NCBI GenBank assembly: GCA_020073365.1
Contig: JAIQFL010000044.1
Span: 1 to 45,617, forward strand
DNA length: 45,617 nucleotides
DNA from: Terriglobia bacterium
GTDB lineage: Bacteria > Acidobacteriota > Terriglobia > Bryobacterales > Bryobacteraceae
Direction: 5' to 3'
Shown: one piece after another, positions 26,560 through 34,495 of the stretch
Layout: each line of letters begins with the position of its first letter
Position numbering within the stretch: the first letter of the stretch is position 1
The notes under the pieces: generated by a model
The model's input: the letters and a program-made list of their open reading frames with translations, nothing else
Told to the model about the DNA's origin: nothing
Databases searched by the model: none
Made by a program: the position numbers and the translations under genes

Positions 26560-26936
26560 ATCGAAACGCGCTGGAGCGGCGATACCATGCGGCCATTCCG
26601 GCAATCGTCGGCGGAGCCGCGCTGCTGTTGCTGCCCACGGCGGGTTCGCCGGTCGTATCCATCGCCATTTTGTCGGTTCTGGCCGCTGGGATTTACAGCT
26701 TTATTGCCCCTTTCTACTCGATGCCGAGCGATTTTCTCACAGGGCTCTCCGCCGCCTCCGGTATCGCGTTGATCAATTCAGTGGCGAATGTAGGCGCGTT
26801 CGTGGGGCCTTACGTCATCGGAGTGATTAACGAGAAAACGGGAGGCTTGAACGGTGGGATGGTCTTCACCGGAATTTCATTGTTGGTATGTGCGACGCTC
26901 ACACTGCTGCTGCCGAAAAAACGCTCGGCGGCTTGA
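26560..26936 (+). pseudogene. C-terminal fragment of an MFS transporter (ACS family)
   Basis: Only the last four or so membrane helices of an anion:cation-symporter-type MFS protein remain: RRYHAAIPAIVGGAALLLLP from 26577, SIAILSVLAAGIYSFIAPFY, then LTGLSAASGIALINSVANVG and GPYVIGVINEKTGG, ending in LLLPKKRSAA. The upstream two thirds are missing; sequence before about 26560 is unrelated and abuts the divergent PSD1 promoter region. Such transporters carry sugar acids, which fits the sugar-acid locus further right. Confidence 0.82.
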
Positions 26937-27300
26937 CGACCGCGCGCGTTTCCTCGCTTATTTGAAATGGTACGCGGGACCAGGCGCCGACGAGGGCCTG
27001 CCAGGGGACGACGGTGTTCGCCCCAGCGATTTCGGCTTGAAGCCGGTCTGCAAGCGTGTCAAAGTCACCCAGCCCTTCGAGAGTCAGGTTGAGGCGCTGG
27101 ATTTGCGGCCGCAAACTCCGAAGAGTGTCACCGGCCCAGGCGGTGAACCGGGATTCATTCCCAAGCGGCATTTCCATCGTCATGGTTGGCGGCGGCAGCC
27201 CAGCCTCCTGGAACGCCCGGTACAGAGCGAATCCCATTTCCGTGTTCGCCCCGGAGCGGCGGAGCGTCTCGCGGACTAAAGAGACGCCGCGGGACCAGAG
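26899..27300 (-). pseudogene. C-terminal fragment of a SAM-dependent methyltransferase
   Basis: The frame reads VSLVRETLRRSGANTEMGFA, LYRAFQEAGLPPPTMTMEMP, DFDTLADRLQAEIAGANTVV, and VVPWQALVGAWSRVPF, which is the C-terminal quarter of a class I methyltransferase commonly found in Acidobacteria. The SAM-binding Rossmann motif is missing. An ATG at 27237 opens a 112-residue ORF but lies mid-domain. The 3' end overlaps the MFS fragment tail by 38 nt, and the last 20 residues do not look like the family, so the end has also been altered. Confidence 0.65.
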
Positions 27301-28451
27301 TGGCAGATGTGCCGAGAGCAGAAGGAACGGAGCGTTACCGAAATCCCCTTCCCGCCGTCAGGCAGCCAGTTTTCGGGAAGATCCTGCCGGTTTCGCGTCG
27401 GCCCCTCGATCTTCGACTCCGTCAAAACCGGGTAAGGCGGCGGTGGCGAAGGCCGTCGGAAAACAACCGGCCGCCACCCGGAACGGCCCGACCAATATTC
27501 AAAACTTGAATCGGAAATTCCGCCGGCTCATGAAAGAGTTCGCCCGTCACGGGGTCGACCCCAGGTCCATGTTGCTCCAGACACCAGATGCAAACCCAGT
27601 AGCAGCCCCGCTGAGCGGAGCCCAGGCATGAGCAGGGGGAGGGGAATTCTCAAGAGTGCCTTGGATGGCAACGTTGTCGAAATCATTGAAGATGCATCCA
27701 GGAAAGCGACAGGTTCTGTGGACGGTTTATGTAAAGCCCGATACCCTGGGCGTCGGTCCCGGCCGTGGTTTGGTCGGAACCGGACGCGTTCGTGCAGGAC
27801 GCCTAGCGGGTGACGCCGCAAACGACGGTGGATGCCGGGCTGCGCTACGAATACATGGCGCCGCTGGTGGACGTCAATCGCCAGTGGAGCAATCCATGCA
27901 GCAGAACGGGGGAAGAGTCGAGCGGCGCCGGAGCGGGTCGTTTGTTACGGGTAACGCGGCGGATTCCATCACGTGGTCCGACGCGCCCATCGATGTCTGA
28001 AGCTCTAGAGGCGGCGGCCTTCCATTGTGCTGGAAAACAGTTTCCAGTGCGTGCCGGATGCCCGTCGGAAGGCGCAGCGTTGTCCAGTACAATTGCTGGA
28101 AGATGTTCATCCAGCTCTCGTACCCTTTTTCCGAGCAAATACCCTTTTATTCTTCCCTGCGCTCCCCCGGATTCGGCTCCGCGGCAGCCGTCTTTCTGAT
28201 GGAGCGGTTTGCGAACCTCCGGGCGCTCGCGGTCGATTTCATCTCCATATCGTCGCCGGCGCACGAGGCTGCGGGTGCCGACGCTCACCGTGTGTTTCTC
28301 AGATGCACGGCCTACGCCGCAAGGTCCATCCTCCTCGTAGAAGATGCGCTTTTACCGAACACCTTGCCGCCCTTGCTCCGCGTCTTCGTGGTTCCCTGGA
28401 TGTTTGAAGGGCTCGATAGCGCGTCCTGTACGATGTTTGGCGAGGCTGCGA
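27301..28451. other. Gene graveyard without intact genes
   Basis: Apart from the receptor remnant at 27771-27893, no frame in these 1.15 kb gives a protein I recognise. ORFs such as 27056-27631 and 28025-28459 on the plus strand are open but have Arg/Ser/Pro-rich composition and no motifs. A TACGAT hexamer (28429-28434) 17 nt before the deacylase ATG could be a -10 element of the next operon. Confidence 0.5.
27771..27893 (+). pseudogene. Fragment of an Oar-like TonB-dependent receptor
   Basis: One frame reads SEPDAFVQDA, a TAG, then RVTPQTTVDAGLRYEYMAPL and VDVNRQWSN. This is the start of the outer-membrane barrel of CarboxypepD_reg-type receptors, where the consensus is FVQDDWRVTP...LGLRYEY; the TAG stands where Trp (TGG) is expected. 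Nothing of the plug or later barrel remains on either side. Confidence 0.7.
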
Positions 28452-29477
28452 ATGCCTGATTCACCGGAAGTCGTTTTCGATTTCGCGGCCATTGATTTCG
28501 ACACGCCCGGCAAGCGCCACTACCAACTGGCGTTCCATCTCGATTCGAGCTGGGGATACTCGCTCGTGCCCACCACGGTCATCCGTGGCGCCACCTCGGG
28601 TGGCACCGGAGTCGCGGTGATCGGGGGAACGCATGGCAACGAATACGAAGGGCAGATCGCCGTGAAACGCCTGTGCCAGAGCATCGAGCCCGATGAGCTA
28701 CGCGGTCTCGTGATTCTTATACCGCAATTGAGCGAGAGCGCTTGCCGCGCTGGTACGCGCATCTCGCCCGTGGACGGCGTGAATATGAACCGGGCGTTTC
28801 CCGGCAACGCGCGCGGTAGCCTTTCCTACCGCATCGCGAATTTTCTGAAGACCTCCGTATTCCCGCGCGTCCGCGTGGTGATCGATATTCACTCCGGCGG
28901 CCGCGAAGCAGTATTTCCACTGTGCACCTCGTTCCACAGGTTGCCCGATGCCGCGCAGTTCGCTGAGATTGCCCGGGCCGCGCGCCTCTTCGACACACCG
29001 TTTTTGTTCGTATATTCCCGGCAGATGAGTTCGGGCCTGCTGACGGACGAGGCGGAGGATGAGGGCAAAATTGCGATCGGCGGCGAGTTCGGGGCGGGAG
29101 AAGGCGTGAGTGCCGAGGGCGTGCGCCATGCGTATGAAGGTTCGCTCAACGTCATGCGCCATTACGGCCTGCTGCCCTCGCCCGTGCGTCCCATCGCATA
29201 CCCGCAGCACCGGCAGAGGCTCATTCAGGCGGCCGATCTGGCGGACTACCGCCCGTGCCCGCGCGATGGCATCTGGGAGCCGCTCGCCGCGCCGGGCGAC
29301 GATGTCGCGAAGGACCAACTGCTCGGCTATGTACATGACTTCTCCGACCATTCGGCGCCGCCCCTGGAGATTCGCGCCCATCGCGCCGGCGTCCTGATCG
29401 CCCGATACTCGGCGGCGGTCTGTCCGAGGGCGCTGACGCTGTTTGTCATCGGCGAAGAAACCGGGTTCCCGGAATGA
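28452..29477 (+). CDS. AstE/aspartoacylase-family zinc deacylase (DoeB-like)
   Basis: A 341-residue M14-superfamily amidohydrolase. Zinc ligands are in GGTHGNEYEG (His and Glu, about residues 58-67) and VIDIHSGG (His, about 145); the likely general base Glu is in GGEFGAGEG (about 210). It resembles N-acetyl-diaminobutanoate deacetylase (DoeB) and succinylglutamate desuccinylase. A C-terminal beta domain (EPLAAPGDDVAKDQLLGYVH) is typical. The frame opens upstream, but homology begins at ATG 28452. The stop overlaps the next gene's ATG (ATGA), so it is co-translated with the enolase-superfamily enzyme. Its substrate is probably an N-acyl or ester derivative in the same pathway. Confidence 0.85.
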   Translation: MPDSPEVVFDFAAIDFDTPGKRHYQLAFHLDSSWGYSLVPTTVIRGATSGGTGVAVIGGTHGNEYEGQIAVKRLCQSIEPDELRGLVILIPQLSESACRAGTRISPVDGVNMNRAFPGNARGSLSYRIANFLKTSVFPRVRVVIDIHSGGREAVFPLCTSFHRLPDAAQFAEIARAARLFDTPFLFVYSRQMSSGLLTDEAEDEGKIAIGGEFGAGEGVSAEGVRHAYEGSLNVMRHYGLLPSPVRPIAYPQHRQRLIQAADLADYRPCPRDGIWEPLAAPGDDVAKDQLLGYVHDFSDHSAPPLEIRAHRAGVLIARYSAAVCPRALTLFVIGEETGFPE

Positions 29478-30625
29478 AGATTACCAACGTTGAGGTTTTC
29501 GTTTTGAAGTCGCCCGGGCTGTACCGGTCCCCGGAAGGGGATGAAGAGGCAGTCGGTCCCACGTACATGGGGCTGGTAAGGGTAAGCACGGATGCCGGCA
29601 TTACCGGCTACTCGGATATGGAAACATCCGCGCCCGTAGCCAAAGCAGCGGTGGAAGCGCCGCGCTGGAGCGAGCCCGGCATGGAGTGTTTTGACGGCCT
29701 CGCTTCTCTCGTCCTGGGCGAAAATCCGCTGGAAGTGGAGCGCCTCTGGTACAAGATGTACCGCGGCTCCATCTATTACGGCCGGCGCGGCGTCGCGATC
29801 CAGGCGATCTCAGCGATCGATATCGCTCTGTGGGATATCTGCGGCAAGTTCTATGATCAACCGGTTTGCGTGCTGCTGGGCGCACGCTGGCAGGAACGCA
29901 TCCGAGCGTATGCCAGCACGTTGTTCCGTCCCACGCCCGAAGGCATGCGCGTGGCTACGCGCCGCTACCTCGATGCCGGCTTCAGCGCTGTGAAGTTCGG
30001 GTGGGGCGCCTTCGGCGAGGATCCGCGGCGCGATGTGCAACTCGTCGCTGCCGCGCGCAAGGAGATGGGCGAACGCAACGATCTGCTGGTAGACACGGGC
30101 TGGTTTGTGGAACGCACTCCCAAGCAGGCGATTGAAGTGATCCGCTCGCTCGAGCCCTATCACCCGTTCTTTGTGGAGGAAATCCTGCACCCGGAAGATT
30201 ACGATGGATACCGCAAGGTGGCAGCGGCCGTATCGACGCCGATCGCTTCGGGCGAGCAAGAGGCCACCGAGTGGGGCTTTCGCGAGCTGATCGAGCGCGC
30301 CCAGGTGGACATTCTACAACCCGACCTCACACGCTGCGGCGGCTTGACGGTGGGGCGCAAGATCGTCCACATGGCGGAGCGCGCCAATCTTTTGGTGATT
30401 CCTCACTCGTGGTCGTCCGATTTGCTCACGGCGGCTTCGCTGCATTTGAATGCGTTTCAGAGGCGAGCCGTACTCGTGGAATTCAACACGGCCTCCGGCC
30501 CGCTGAGCCGCGCACTGGGCAAAGAGCCCATCCGCCTGGAGGATGGCTATCTGCGCGTGCCCGCGGGGCCTGGGCTTGGCGTCGAAGTGAACGACCTGGT
30601 AGTGGAGAAATATCGCATCGCCTGA
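29474..30625 (+). CDS. Mandelate racemase/muconate lactonizing (enolase superfamily) dehydratase
   Basis: A 383-residue enolase-superfamily protein. N-terminal capping domain from MKITNVEVFVLKSPG, then the barrel. Catalytic and metal residues are visible: Lys in FSAVKFGWGAFG (about 174), Asp in LLVDTGWF (about 205), Glu in FFVEEILHPED (about 233), Glu in IASGEQEAT (about 260), and His in LVIPHSWSSD (about 310). The combination with a His base resembles acid-sugar dehydratases (galactonate, fuconate, rhamnonate types). It is co-translated with the deacylase upstream and convergent with the GH39-like gene, 8 nt away. Its substrate cannot be fixed from sequence. Confidence 0.9.
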   Translation: MKITNVEVFVLKSPGLYRSPEGDEEAVGPTYMGLVRVSTDAGITGYSDMETSAPVAKAAVEAPRWSEPGMECFDGLASLVLGENPLEVERLWYKMYRGSIYYGRRGVAIQAISAIDIALWDICGKFYDQPVCVLLGARWQERIRAYASTLFRPTPEGMRVATRRYLDAGFSAVKFGWGAFGEDPRRDVQLVAAARKEMGERNDLLVDTGWFVERTPKQAIEVIRSLEPYHPFFVEEILHPEDYDGYRKVAAAVSTPIASGEQEATEWGFRELIERAQVDILQPDLTRCGGLTVGRKIVHMAERANLLVIPHSWSSDLLTAASLHLNAFQRRAVLVEFNTASGPLSRALGKEPIRLEDGYLRVPAGPGLGVEVNDLVVEKYRIA

Positions 30626-30633
30626 CGCCCCTG

Positions 30634-32025
30634 CTATTGCTTCCGGAAAAACCAGAGTTCGATCCCATATGGATCGAGAACGATCTCGCGCTGATTGTCC
30701 TGCGGCGAGAGCGTGGGCGCGGTCTGGAATTTCAGACGGGAATCTTCGTCCGGCCGCGGGTCACGCGCGTCCAGCTTCACCCGTTCCATTTTCGTGTTGC
30801 CGGTAAGACCGCGGAACTGTAGCGAGGTTCGCACGGGCGCGTTCGAGAAGTTCCAGATCAGAACGTGCTCCATCTCGTATTGCGGGTCGAATGCAGCCAA
30901 CGCGCGGACTCCTTCGGCTTCCACCTTCACACGCTGGCCGGTGACGCGGGAGAGCACCTTGAAGGCGAAATACGCCGGCCGGATTTCATTCTGGAAATCA
31001 AACAGCCCGTCATATTGCGGTCTTCGATTCCACCAGCCGGCCATGAACGCCACGCCGTGCGGCGACATGAATTTCGCAAAGGCCCCCGGTTCCACGTGGT
31101 AATCGCGAATATGGTAGTAGCACGAGTAATCCAGCCCGCCTTCAAGCATGTTCCAGACCGTTTCGAGAATAAAAGCCGGCTGCACGGCCAGGTTATTTTC
31201 ATCGGGCTTCATCAGCGAGAGGTTCCACTCGTTCAGCATCGTCTCGGGATGAAGAGAGGGATACGCCGCGAGCAGCTCTTTCACGCCGTCGATGGAGCGG
31301 CGAAAATCCGTGGGGTTGCTGGTGTAGCCGTGCCAGGACACGAAATCAAGCGGCGCGTGGCCGCGGGCGCAGAATTCCAGCAGAGCCGGCAGAATTGGCG
31401 ATCGCCAGTTGGCAAGGGCGGGCCCGCCGACGCGCGCGGACGGATCGGCCTCGCGCACCGCCGCAGCCGTCCGCTGGTAGTAGATCGTGTAGTTATCCGG
31501 GCGGAATCGGTAGGGGCAGCCTCCATCTTCACCGATATCCGGTTCATTCGAGATCTCCCAGTACTCAATACCGGCGCCCCGGTCTTTGTAGTGCTTCACG
31601 AGAGCCGCGATCAGCCGCTCCCACTCCCTCCAGTCGTTCGGTTCGGTGATATCCTGATCGATTTTCGGGTAAAGCAGCCGCGGCTTGAAATCAATGTTCA
31701 TGAGCGGCTTGGCACCGGTTTTGAGGATCAGGTCCACCGAGCGGTCGAGCGCCGCGAAGTTATATTTTCCAGGCGCCGGAAGGAGGTCGAAATACTCCTG
31801 GATGAACAGGCGTATCAGCCGGGGCCGCAAGGCGCGGATCTCCGCGGCACGGCTCTCCCACATGGGCTCTTCCGAGAGACCTCCCTGTCCCAGCGCCATG
31901 CGCCCCATATCGAGCAGACCGGTGAGCTCGGTTGTCGAGACGGTGACGGTCGCCGTCCGTTGCTGGGCGACCGCGAGCGCGGCCGCGAGCGCGAGCCCGA
32001 TTCTAATTGCCAGCGTACTCTTCAT
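30634..32025 (-). CDS. GH39-like glycoside hydrolase, secreted
   Basis: A 463-residue clan-A TIM-barrel glycosidase with signal peptide MKSTLAIRIGLALAAALAVA. The acid/base Glu is in YWEISNEPD (about residue 165) and the nucleophile candidate Glu in ETMLNEWN (about 270), a spacing typical of clan GH-A; overall pattern is closest to beta-xylosidase family 39. A C-terminal beta-sandwich follows (EHVLIWNFSNAPVRTSLQF). The ATG at 32025 overlaps the stop of the amidohydrolase gene upstream (ATGA), so it is the last gene of the minus-strand sugar operon. Family assignment within clan A is moderate. Confidence 0.8.
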   Translation of the reverse strand: MKSTLAIRIGLALAAALAVAQQRTATVTVSTTELTGLLDMGRMALGQGGLSEEPMWESRAAEIRALRPRLIRLFIQEYFDLLPAPGKYNFAALDRSVDLILKTGAKPLMNIDFKPRLLYPKIDQDITEPNDWREWERLIAALVKHYKDRGAGIEYWEISNEPDIGEDGGCPYRFRPDNYTIYYQRTAAAVREADPSARVGGPALANWRSPILPALLEFCARGHAPLDFVSWHGYTSNPTDFRRSIDGVKELLAAYPSLHPETMLNEWNLSLMKPDENNLAVQPAFILETVWNMLEGGLDYSCYYHIRDYHVEPGAFAKFMSPHGVAFMAGWWNRRPQYDGLFDFQNEIRPAYFAFKVLSRVTGQRVKVEAEGVRALAAFDPQYEMEHVLIWNFSNAPVRTSLQFRGLTGNTKMERVKLDARDPRPDEDSRLKFQTAPTLSPQDNQREIVLDPYGIELWFFRKQ

Positions 32026-32867
32026 CCGATTCCCAAGAGCTCCAAGGCGTCCCGGCCAATCATCGCTTCGATGGCCTTTTCCGGAATGCGGGGAAGGTTG
32101 GTATTCTCCGCCATGCGATTCACTGCGCGGAGCGCGTCCATGGTCTGTTGCGGCGTGGTGAATGGATAATCGGAGCCGAGCAGAAGGCGGTGAAGCACAC
32201 CGTACTCCATGGCCGCCACCAGGGCGTTGTAGAACTGCCACGGACGATAGTAAAGGGCAGAGATGTCCGCGTAGAGGTTGCGATGCTTCCGGATCAGCAC
32301 CAGCGTCTCGTTGATCCAGGGATGCCCCAGATGAGCGACCACCATCACCAGGCGAGGAAATTCGATGGCGAGCGGCTGAAGCTGGATCGGATTGGCGATC
32401 TCCAGGGAGACGTCGGAGCAGAAGGTAGTGCCCTGGTGAATGAGAAGTGGGATGTGGTGCTCTTCGGCGCGTTTGAGGATACGGCGGAATCGCGGTTCCG
32501 TAGTCGCGACGTTCTGGTAAATGGGACCCATCTTAAGCCCCCGCAGGCGCAGGCCCTGGACAGCGTGGTCGAGTTGCTCCACGGCGTCGGGATCCTGCGG
32601 GTCCACCGAGCAGAAGCCGATCAGTTTCTCCGGATGGCGCGCAACATATTCGGCCACGTATTCGTTGGGCACCAAAACGCCCACGTGCCGGGCGCGGAAC
32701 CCCAGCACGATGGCGCGGTCCACCGCCTGCACAGCTTCCCAGTGACGATCGAGGTCCACACCGATGTCCTTATAGCCCTCGCCGGACACGGCTTTCGCAT
32801 CGGCGATGAAGCTTTCGCCGAGATGGCAGGGATACTCCCAGACGTGGGTATGCACGTCAACGATCAC
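32022..32867 (-). CDS. Amidohydrolase_2 family metal-dependent hydrolase (possible lactonase)
   Basis: A 281-residue TIM-barrel amidohydrolase. Metal and active-site residues: DVHTHVW (HxH, residues 5-8), LLIHQGT (His about 147), VVAHLGHPW (His about 183), and LLLGSDYPF (Asp about 240). This subfamily (COG2159/COG3618) includes decarboxylases and sugar lactonases. GTG start at 32867 shares one base with the stop of the RraA-like gene, and its stop overlaps the GH39 gene start, so translation of all three is probably coupled. In a locus with an SDR dehydrogenase and an acid-sugar dehydratase, a lactonase role is the best inference. Confidence 0.85.
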   Translation of the reverse strand: MIVDVHTHVWEYPCHLGESFIADAKAVSGEGYKDIGVDLDRHWEAVQAVDRAIVLGFRARHVGVLVPNEYVAEYVARHPEKLIGFCSVDPQDPDAVEQLDHAVQGLRLRGLKMGPIYQNVATTEPRFRRILKRAEEHHIPLLIHQGTTFCSDVSLEIANPIQLQPLAIEFPRLVMVVAHLGHPWINETLVLIRKHRNLYADISALYYRPWQFYNALVAAMEYGVLHRLLLGSDYPFTTPQQTMDALRAVNRMAENTNLPRIPEKAIEAMIGRDALELLGIG

Positions 32868-33574
32868 TACAGCACTCCGTATTTTCGATACACCTCGCGC
32901 AAAAGTTTGCCCTTCATCAGTTCGGCGCGGCTTTGATTCTCGCGCATCACCTTTTCCGTGGCGAGCCGCACCACGTCGGTAACGGCGCGGGCGGGTATCA
33001 CCACCACCCCATCGAAATCGCCGACTACCAGATCGCCGGGCGTCACGGGCACACCGCCGCAGTCGACCGGCACATTATAGTCCACCACCAGGCCGCGGCC
33101 GCGCGAGTCCACCGGCTTGATACCGGCCGCGAAAACGGGGAATCCGAGCGCCTGGATCTTCTTGACATCGCGCACCAGGCCGTCGATTACGGCTCCGCGC
33201 GCCCCGCGACCGAGCGCCGCCGTGGAGAGCAGTTCTCCCCAGGGCGCATTGCGCTTGGAATCGCCCGTCGCCACCACCGCGATTTCGCCTGGCATGAGGC
33301 TATCGACGGCTTCGATCTCCACGCCGTAGGGGTCCTCGTCTACGTGATAGACGTCCATGCACGCGATGGTGCGTGCCCATCCGGCGAAGACGAGATCGGG
33401 AGACAACGGCCGGATCGTCTCACGTACGGCCTGCTCCCGCAGGCCTAGTTCATCCAGCTAATCGGCCAATACAGAGGTGTAGAGATTCTTCTCGATATGT
33501 TCAAAGAGTTCCACGTCGGCGGTTTCGAGAACCCGTCCTGCGGCTCTTCCATTGTTTCCGTTTTCAGTGGCCAA
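32867..33574 (-). pseudogene. RraA-family aldolase/regulator interrupted by an in-frame TAG
   Basis: RraA-like proteins include 4-hydroxy-4-methyl-2-oxoglutarate aldolase and related sugar-acid aldolases. From TTG 33574 (AGAGG upstream) the frame reads VLETADVELFEHIEKNLYTS, VLAD, a TAG (33460-33458), then LDELGLREQAVRETIRPL and continues to 32867. Both sides of the TAG are homologous to the family. The catalytic region is intact: GDSKRNAPWGELLSTAA and RGARGAVIDGLVRD. The codon replaced is probably a small residue (Ser or Ala). With the TAG, translation could only restart at weak codons such as TTG 33406, giving 179 residues and losing the N-terminal helices. Confidence 0.8.
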
Positions 33575-33593
33575 TTTGCACCTCTTTCCGCTT

Positions 33594-34043
33594 CTAGGAG
33601 ATACTCAGCATCACTAACGCGGCGACGCCGAGAACCACACCACATAATCCGTATGGGCCGATCCGCTCCCGGAACAAAACAACCCCGGCAAGCGCCACCA
33701 GGAACAGCGATCCGCCGGTGGTGAGCGGAAATGCAATGTGCCCAGGCAAGCCCTTAGCCAGTGCCAGCGCCGTGAAACTCTGTCCGGCGAAGCTGCAACC
33801 CCCCATGGCGGCCCCCAGCAGGACCTCGCGGCGGTTCACTCCGGAACGGGCAAGCCGGAGTGCCGCCAGCGCAAACACCAATCCGCCGAGATACCACCAG
33901 AAAAGATACTGCGACTGATACCCGGCGAGCCCGCGCGTCGCGAGCACTTTCAAACCGAACGGTCCCAAGCCGTTCGCCAGGAACGCCACCAGCATCAGGC
34001 GGGTCCAAACCTCCGTGTAGCGCCTCGCTTTTACCTCAATCAC
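33594..34043 (-). CDS. EamA/DMT transporter, second half
   Basis: A 149-residue membrane protein with about five helices (LMLVAFLANGLGPFGLKVL through GLCGVVLGVAALVMLSIS), equal to one EamA domain. The frame is open upstream to 34199, but the GTG at 34043 overlaps the stop of the first half (GTGA), and the upstream codons are Arg/His-rich noise. Together with the preceding gene it makes a complete ten-helix DMT transporter split in two. Confidence 0.72.
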   Translation of the reverse strand: MIEVKARRYTEVWTRLMLVAFLANGLGPFGLKVLATRGLAGYQSQYLFWWYLGGLVFALAALRLARSGVNRREVLLGAAMGGCSFAGQSFTALALAKGLPGHIAFPLTTGGSLFLVALAGVVLFRERIGPYGLCGVVLGVAALVMLSIS

Positions 34044-34480
34044 GAGCGCCTCTCCGCAACGCCCTTGTCTTTCCATAGCAGGGCCATCGACACCGGAATC
34101 AAACCCAGTGCGATGGCGCGCTTCCATCCCACCGGCTCGTGATAAATGAAGATCGAGGCGAGCGTGGGGACGCCCGAGGAAAGGTTGATGGCGAGCCAAC
34201 TAGTGGCGATATCGCCGTGCCGGATGCCGGCCTGGAAGGCGAGGATGGCTATGGAAGCGCTGACGCCGAAGGGAATGGCGAGCCCGGGAATGGTGCGCGG
34301 AGCACTCCAACCCACCGGCTTGAGGGCGAGCGTAATGGCCGCAAACGCCAGCGACCATCCGTAGAGCAGCGCGTTCACCGAGCTGGGCCTGCACCGGAAG
34401 GTGTCGGCCAACTTGTGAAACACTCCGAGGGCGCCGAAACCCACTAGTGCAAGCAGCGTATAAAGGTAGCCTTCCGTCAT
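34040..34480 (-). CDS. EamA/DMT transporter, first half
   Basis: A 146-residue protein with four to five helices (YLYTLLALVGFGALGVFHKL, a helix near NALLYGWSLAFAAITLAL, GLAIPFGVSASIAILAFQAG, and the signature LSSGVPTLASIFIYHEPVGW), equal to the first EamA repeat. The last stretch KRAIALGLIPVSMALLW closes the domain. It overlaps the second half by 4 nt. DMT transporters export or import metabolites such as amino acids and sugars. The split may be genuine (heteromeric pair) or a recent frameshift. Confidence 0.75.
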   Translation of the reverse strand: MTEGYLYTLLALVGFGALGVFHKLADTFRCRPSSVNALLYGWSLAFAAITLALKPVGWSAPRTIPGLAIPFGVSASIAILAFQAGIRHGDIATSWLAINLSSGVPTLASIFIYHEPVGWKRAIALGLIPVSMALLWKDKGVAERRS

Positions 34481-34495
34481 TAATTCAGCCCGAAA

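Noticed and set aside
28011..28440. Possible ABC-permease (MacB/ADOP-like) remnant suggested by QLSYPFSEQI
   Set aside because: The resemblance is limited to about ten residues and nothing consistent follows in any frame.
4631..33460. TAG recoding as a sense codon, suggested by two in-frame TAGs in well-preserved genes
   Set aside because: The replaced residues differ (Glu in one, probably Ser or Ala in the other), a third TAG stands for Trp in a receptor remnant, and TAG serves as the normal stop of several intact genes here (nucleotidyltransferase at 13226, GHL10, PSD1, SDR). Point mutation is simpler.
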